Of a stretch of DNA of 64,000 nucleotides, positions 63,775 through 64,000 are shown piece after piece. Location of the stretch: assembly GCA_028689655.1 (NCBI GenBank), contig JAQVCT010000007.1, positions 1 through 64,000 on the forward strand. The letters are read 5' to 3'. Each line of letters begins with the position of its first letter. Within the stretch, counting starts at the first letter, position 1. The position numbers were made by a program, and so were the translations under genes. Under the pieces are notes generated by a model that saw only the letters and a program-made list of their open reading frames with translations, was not told the origin of the DNA and searched no databases. Source of the stretch: Lachnospiraceae bacterium (GTDB lineage: Bacteria; Bacillota; Clostridia; Lachnospirales; Lachnospiraceae).

Positions 63775-63827
63775 TGAGACCTACTTTCTGTAATTTACAT
63801 AATTTTTATTCAACTATTACAACAATT

Positions 63828-63884
63828 GCTATTATTCAGCAAATACTAATAGTTTATATTAACATAATTATATGATTATTTCAA
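63828..63884 (-). promoter_or_regulatory. Promoter of the HD-GYP/TasA-like operon
   Basis: Minus strand: TTGAAA (63879-63884), 17-nt spacer, TAATAT (63856-63861). Downstream of the -10 lie CTAATAG (63846-63852) and GCTATTA (63828-63834), opposite halves of the palindrome seen at the cps promoter, here 11 bp apart. Confidence 0.6.
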
Positions 63885-63935
63885 TAAAAAAAGCTATTTC
63901 TACTATCTTTTTAACTACTGATAGTATAATGAAAA

Positions 63936-63962
63936 AGAAATACCCCTATAGGAGGTATTTCT
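63936..63962 (-). terminator. Terminator of the gene entering from the right edge
   Basis: Stem AGAAATACC / GGTATTTCT (63936-63944, 63954-63962) with a T run on the minus strand. It overlaps the stop codon of the partial frame at the right edge. Confidence 0.8.
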
Positions 63963-64000
63963 CTATAAATTCATCTTCTGTTAAAATTTCCACATTTAAT
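63946..64000 (-). CDS. C-terminal end of a gene off the right edge
   Basis: Only 17 codons are visible (NVEILTEDEFIEKYLL, stop at 63946-63948). The terminator placed directly at the stop supports a real gene end. Too short to assign a family. Confidence 0.4.
   Translation of the reverse strand, partial: LNVEILTEDEFIEKYLL

Noticed and set aside
63073..64000. c-di-GMP riboswitch ahead of the HD-GYP operon
   Set aside because: The short leader (about 75 nt) shows none of the conserved GEMM helices or its GNRA-like loop and receptor, so no call is made.
1..64000. tRNA, rRNA or phage genes
   Set aside because: No cloverleaf, rRNA signature, integrase or phage structural gene was recognised on either strand.

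Overview
The window looks like chromosomal DNA of a low-GC Gram-positive anaerobe, most likely a Clostridia member close to Lachnospiraceae. The evidence is a short clostridial-type RpoD, a methionine T-box in front of an acetyl-CoA-type metA, a Gram-positive CpsB/CpsC/CpsD tyrosine-phosphorelay capsule module with an LCP ligase and an EpsG-type polymerase, and a SipW-type signal peptidase with TasA/camelysin-like substrates. No LPS or outer-membrane genes are seen. This assignment rests on reading the sequence only. Almost everything is on the minus strand.

Layout. (1) 1-10 kb, housekeeping and signalling: a REC-REC-GGDEF diguanylate cyclase cut by the left edge, rpoD, a hybrid sensor kinase with a periplasmic-binding-type sensor, a NusG-II protein, metA with its T-box leader and a 118-bp tandem duplication, a CheX-like/REC protein and a lipoprotein. 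(2) 10-25 kb: two approximately 98% identical phosphoglycosyltransferase genes in direct orientation, both starting with TTG, flank about 12 kb of accessory DNA. That DNA holds a TetR-led four-gene operon, a DUF2200/DUF1801 fusion, an FRG-domain protein, a pentapeptide-like/K+-channel fusion, a 4-TM protein and many decayed mobile elements (three Rpn/PD-(D/E)XK relics, IS1634-like and IstB relics). (3) 25-41 kb: a polysaccharide locus transcribed leftward from a promoter at about 41.1 kb. CpsB, CpsC, CpsD, an Ig-like anchored protein, a small membrane protein, LCP and a secreted Ala/Ser-rich protein come first and are GC-rich. The AT-rich, apparently imported unit-assembly genes follow: a broken GT4, a HAD protein, EpsG, GT2, pyruvyltransferase, radical SAM, flippase and a propeller protein. 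A divergent XRE regulator sits next to three copies of an inverted repeat that overlap the cps promoter. (4) 41.7-43.8 kb: a degenerate GGDEF-EAL protein and a repetitive coiled-coil protein. (5) 44-63.8 kb: one apparently single leftward operon of ten genes: HD-GYP, two TasA-like proteins, a membrane-anchored McrB-type AAA+ ATPase, a DUF2357-like partner, a SipW-like signal peptidase, three more TasA-like anchored proteins and a 3551-residue secreted beta-helix-like protein, closed by a strong terminator.

How it fits together. The window reads as a cell-surface and biofilm district: c-di-GMP enzymes (GGDEF, GGDEF-EAL, HD-GYP), capsule synthesis and a fibre- or matrix-like surface system. The most unusual part is region 5, where an McrB-type motor and a DUF2357 protein, usually met in restriction or defence loci, lie inside a SipW/TasA-type export operon next to a giant adhesin-like protein. 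I do not know a described system with this composition. Slippage-prone repeats are a second theme: an A10 tract that breaks a glycosyltransferase, tandem repeats in several spacers of both surface operons, repeats at the LCP stop codon and 9-bp repeats in the giant gene.
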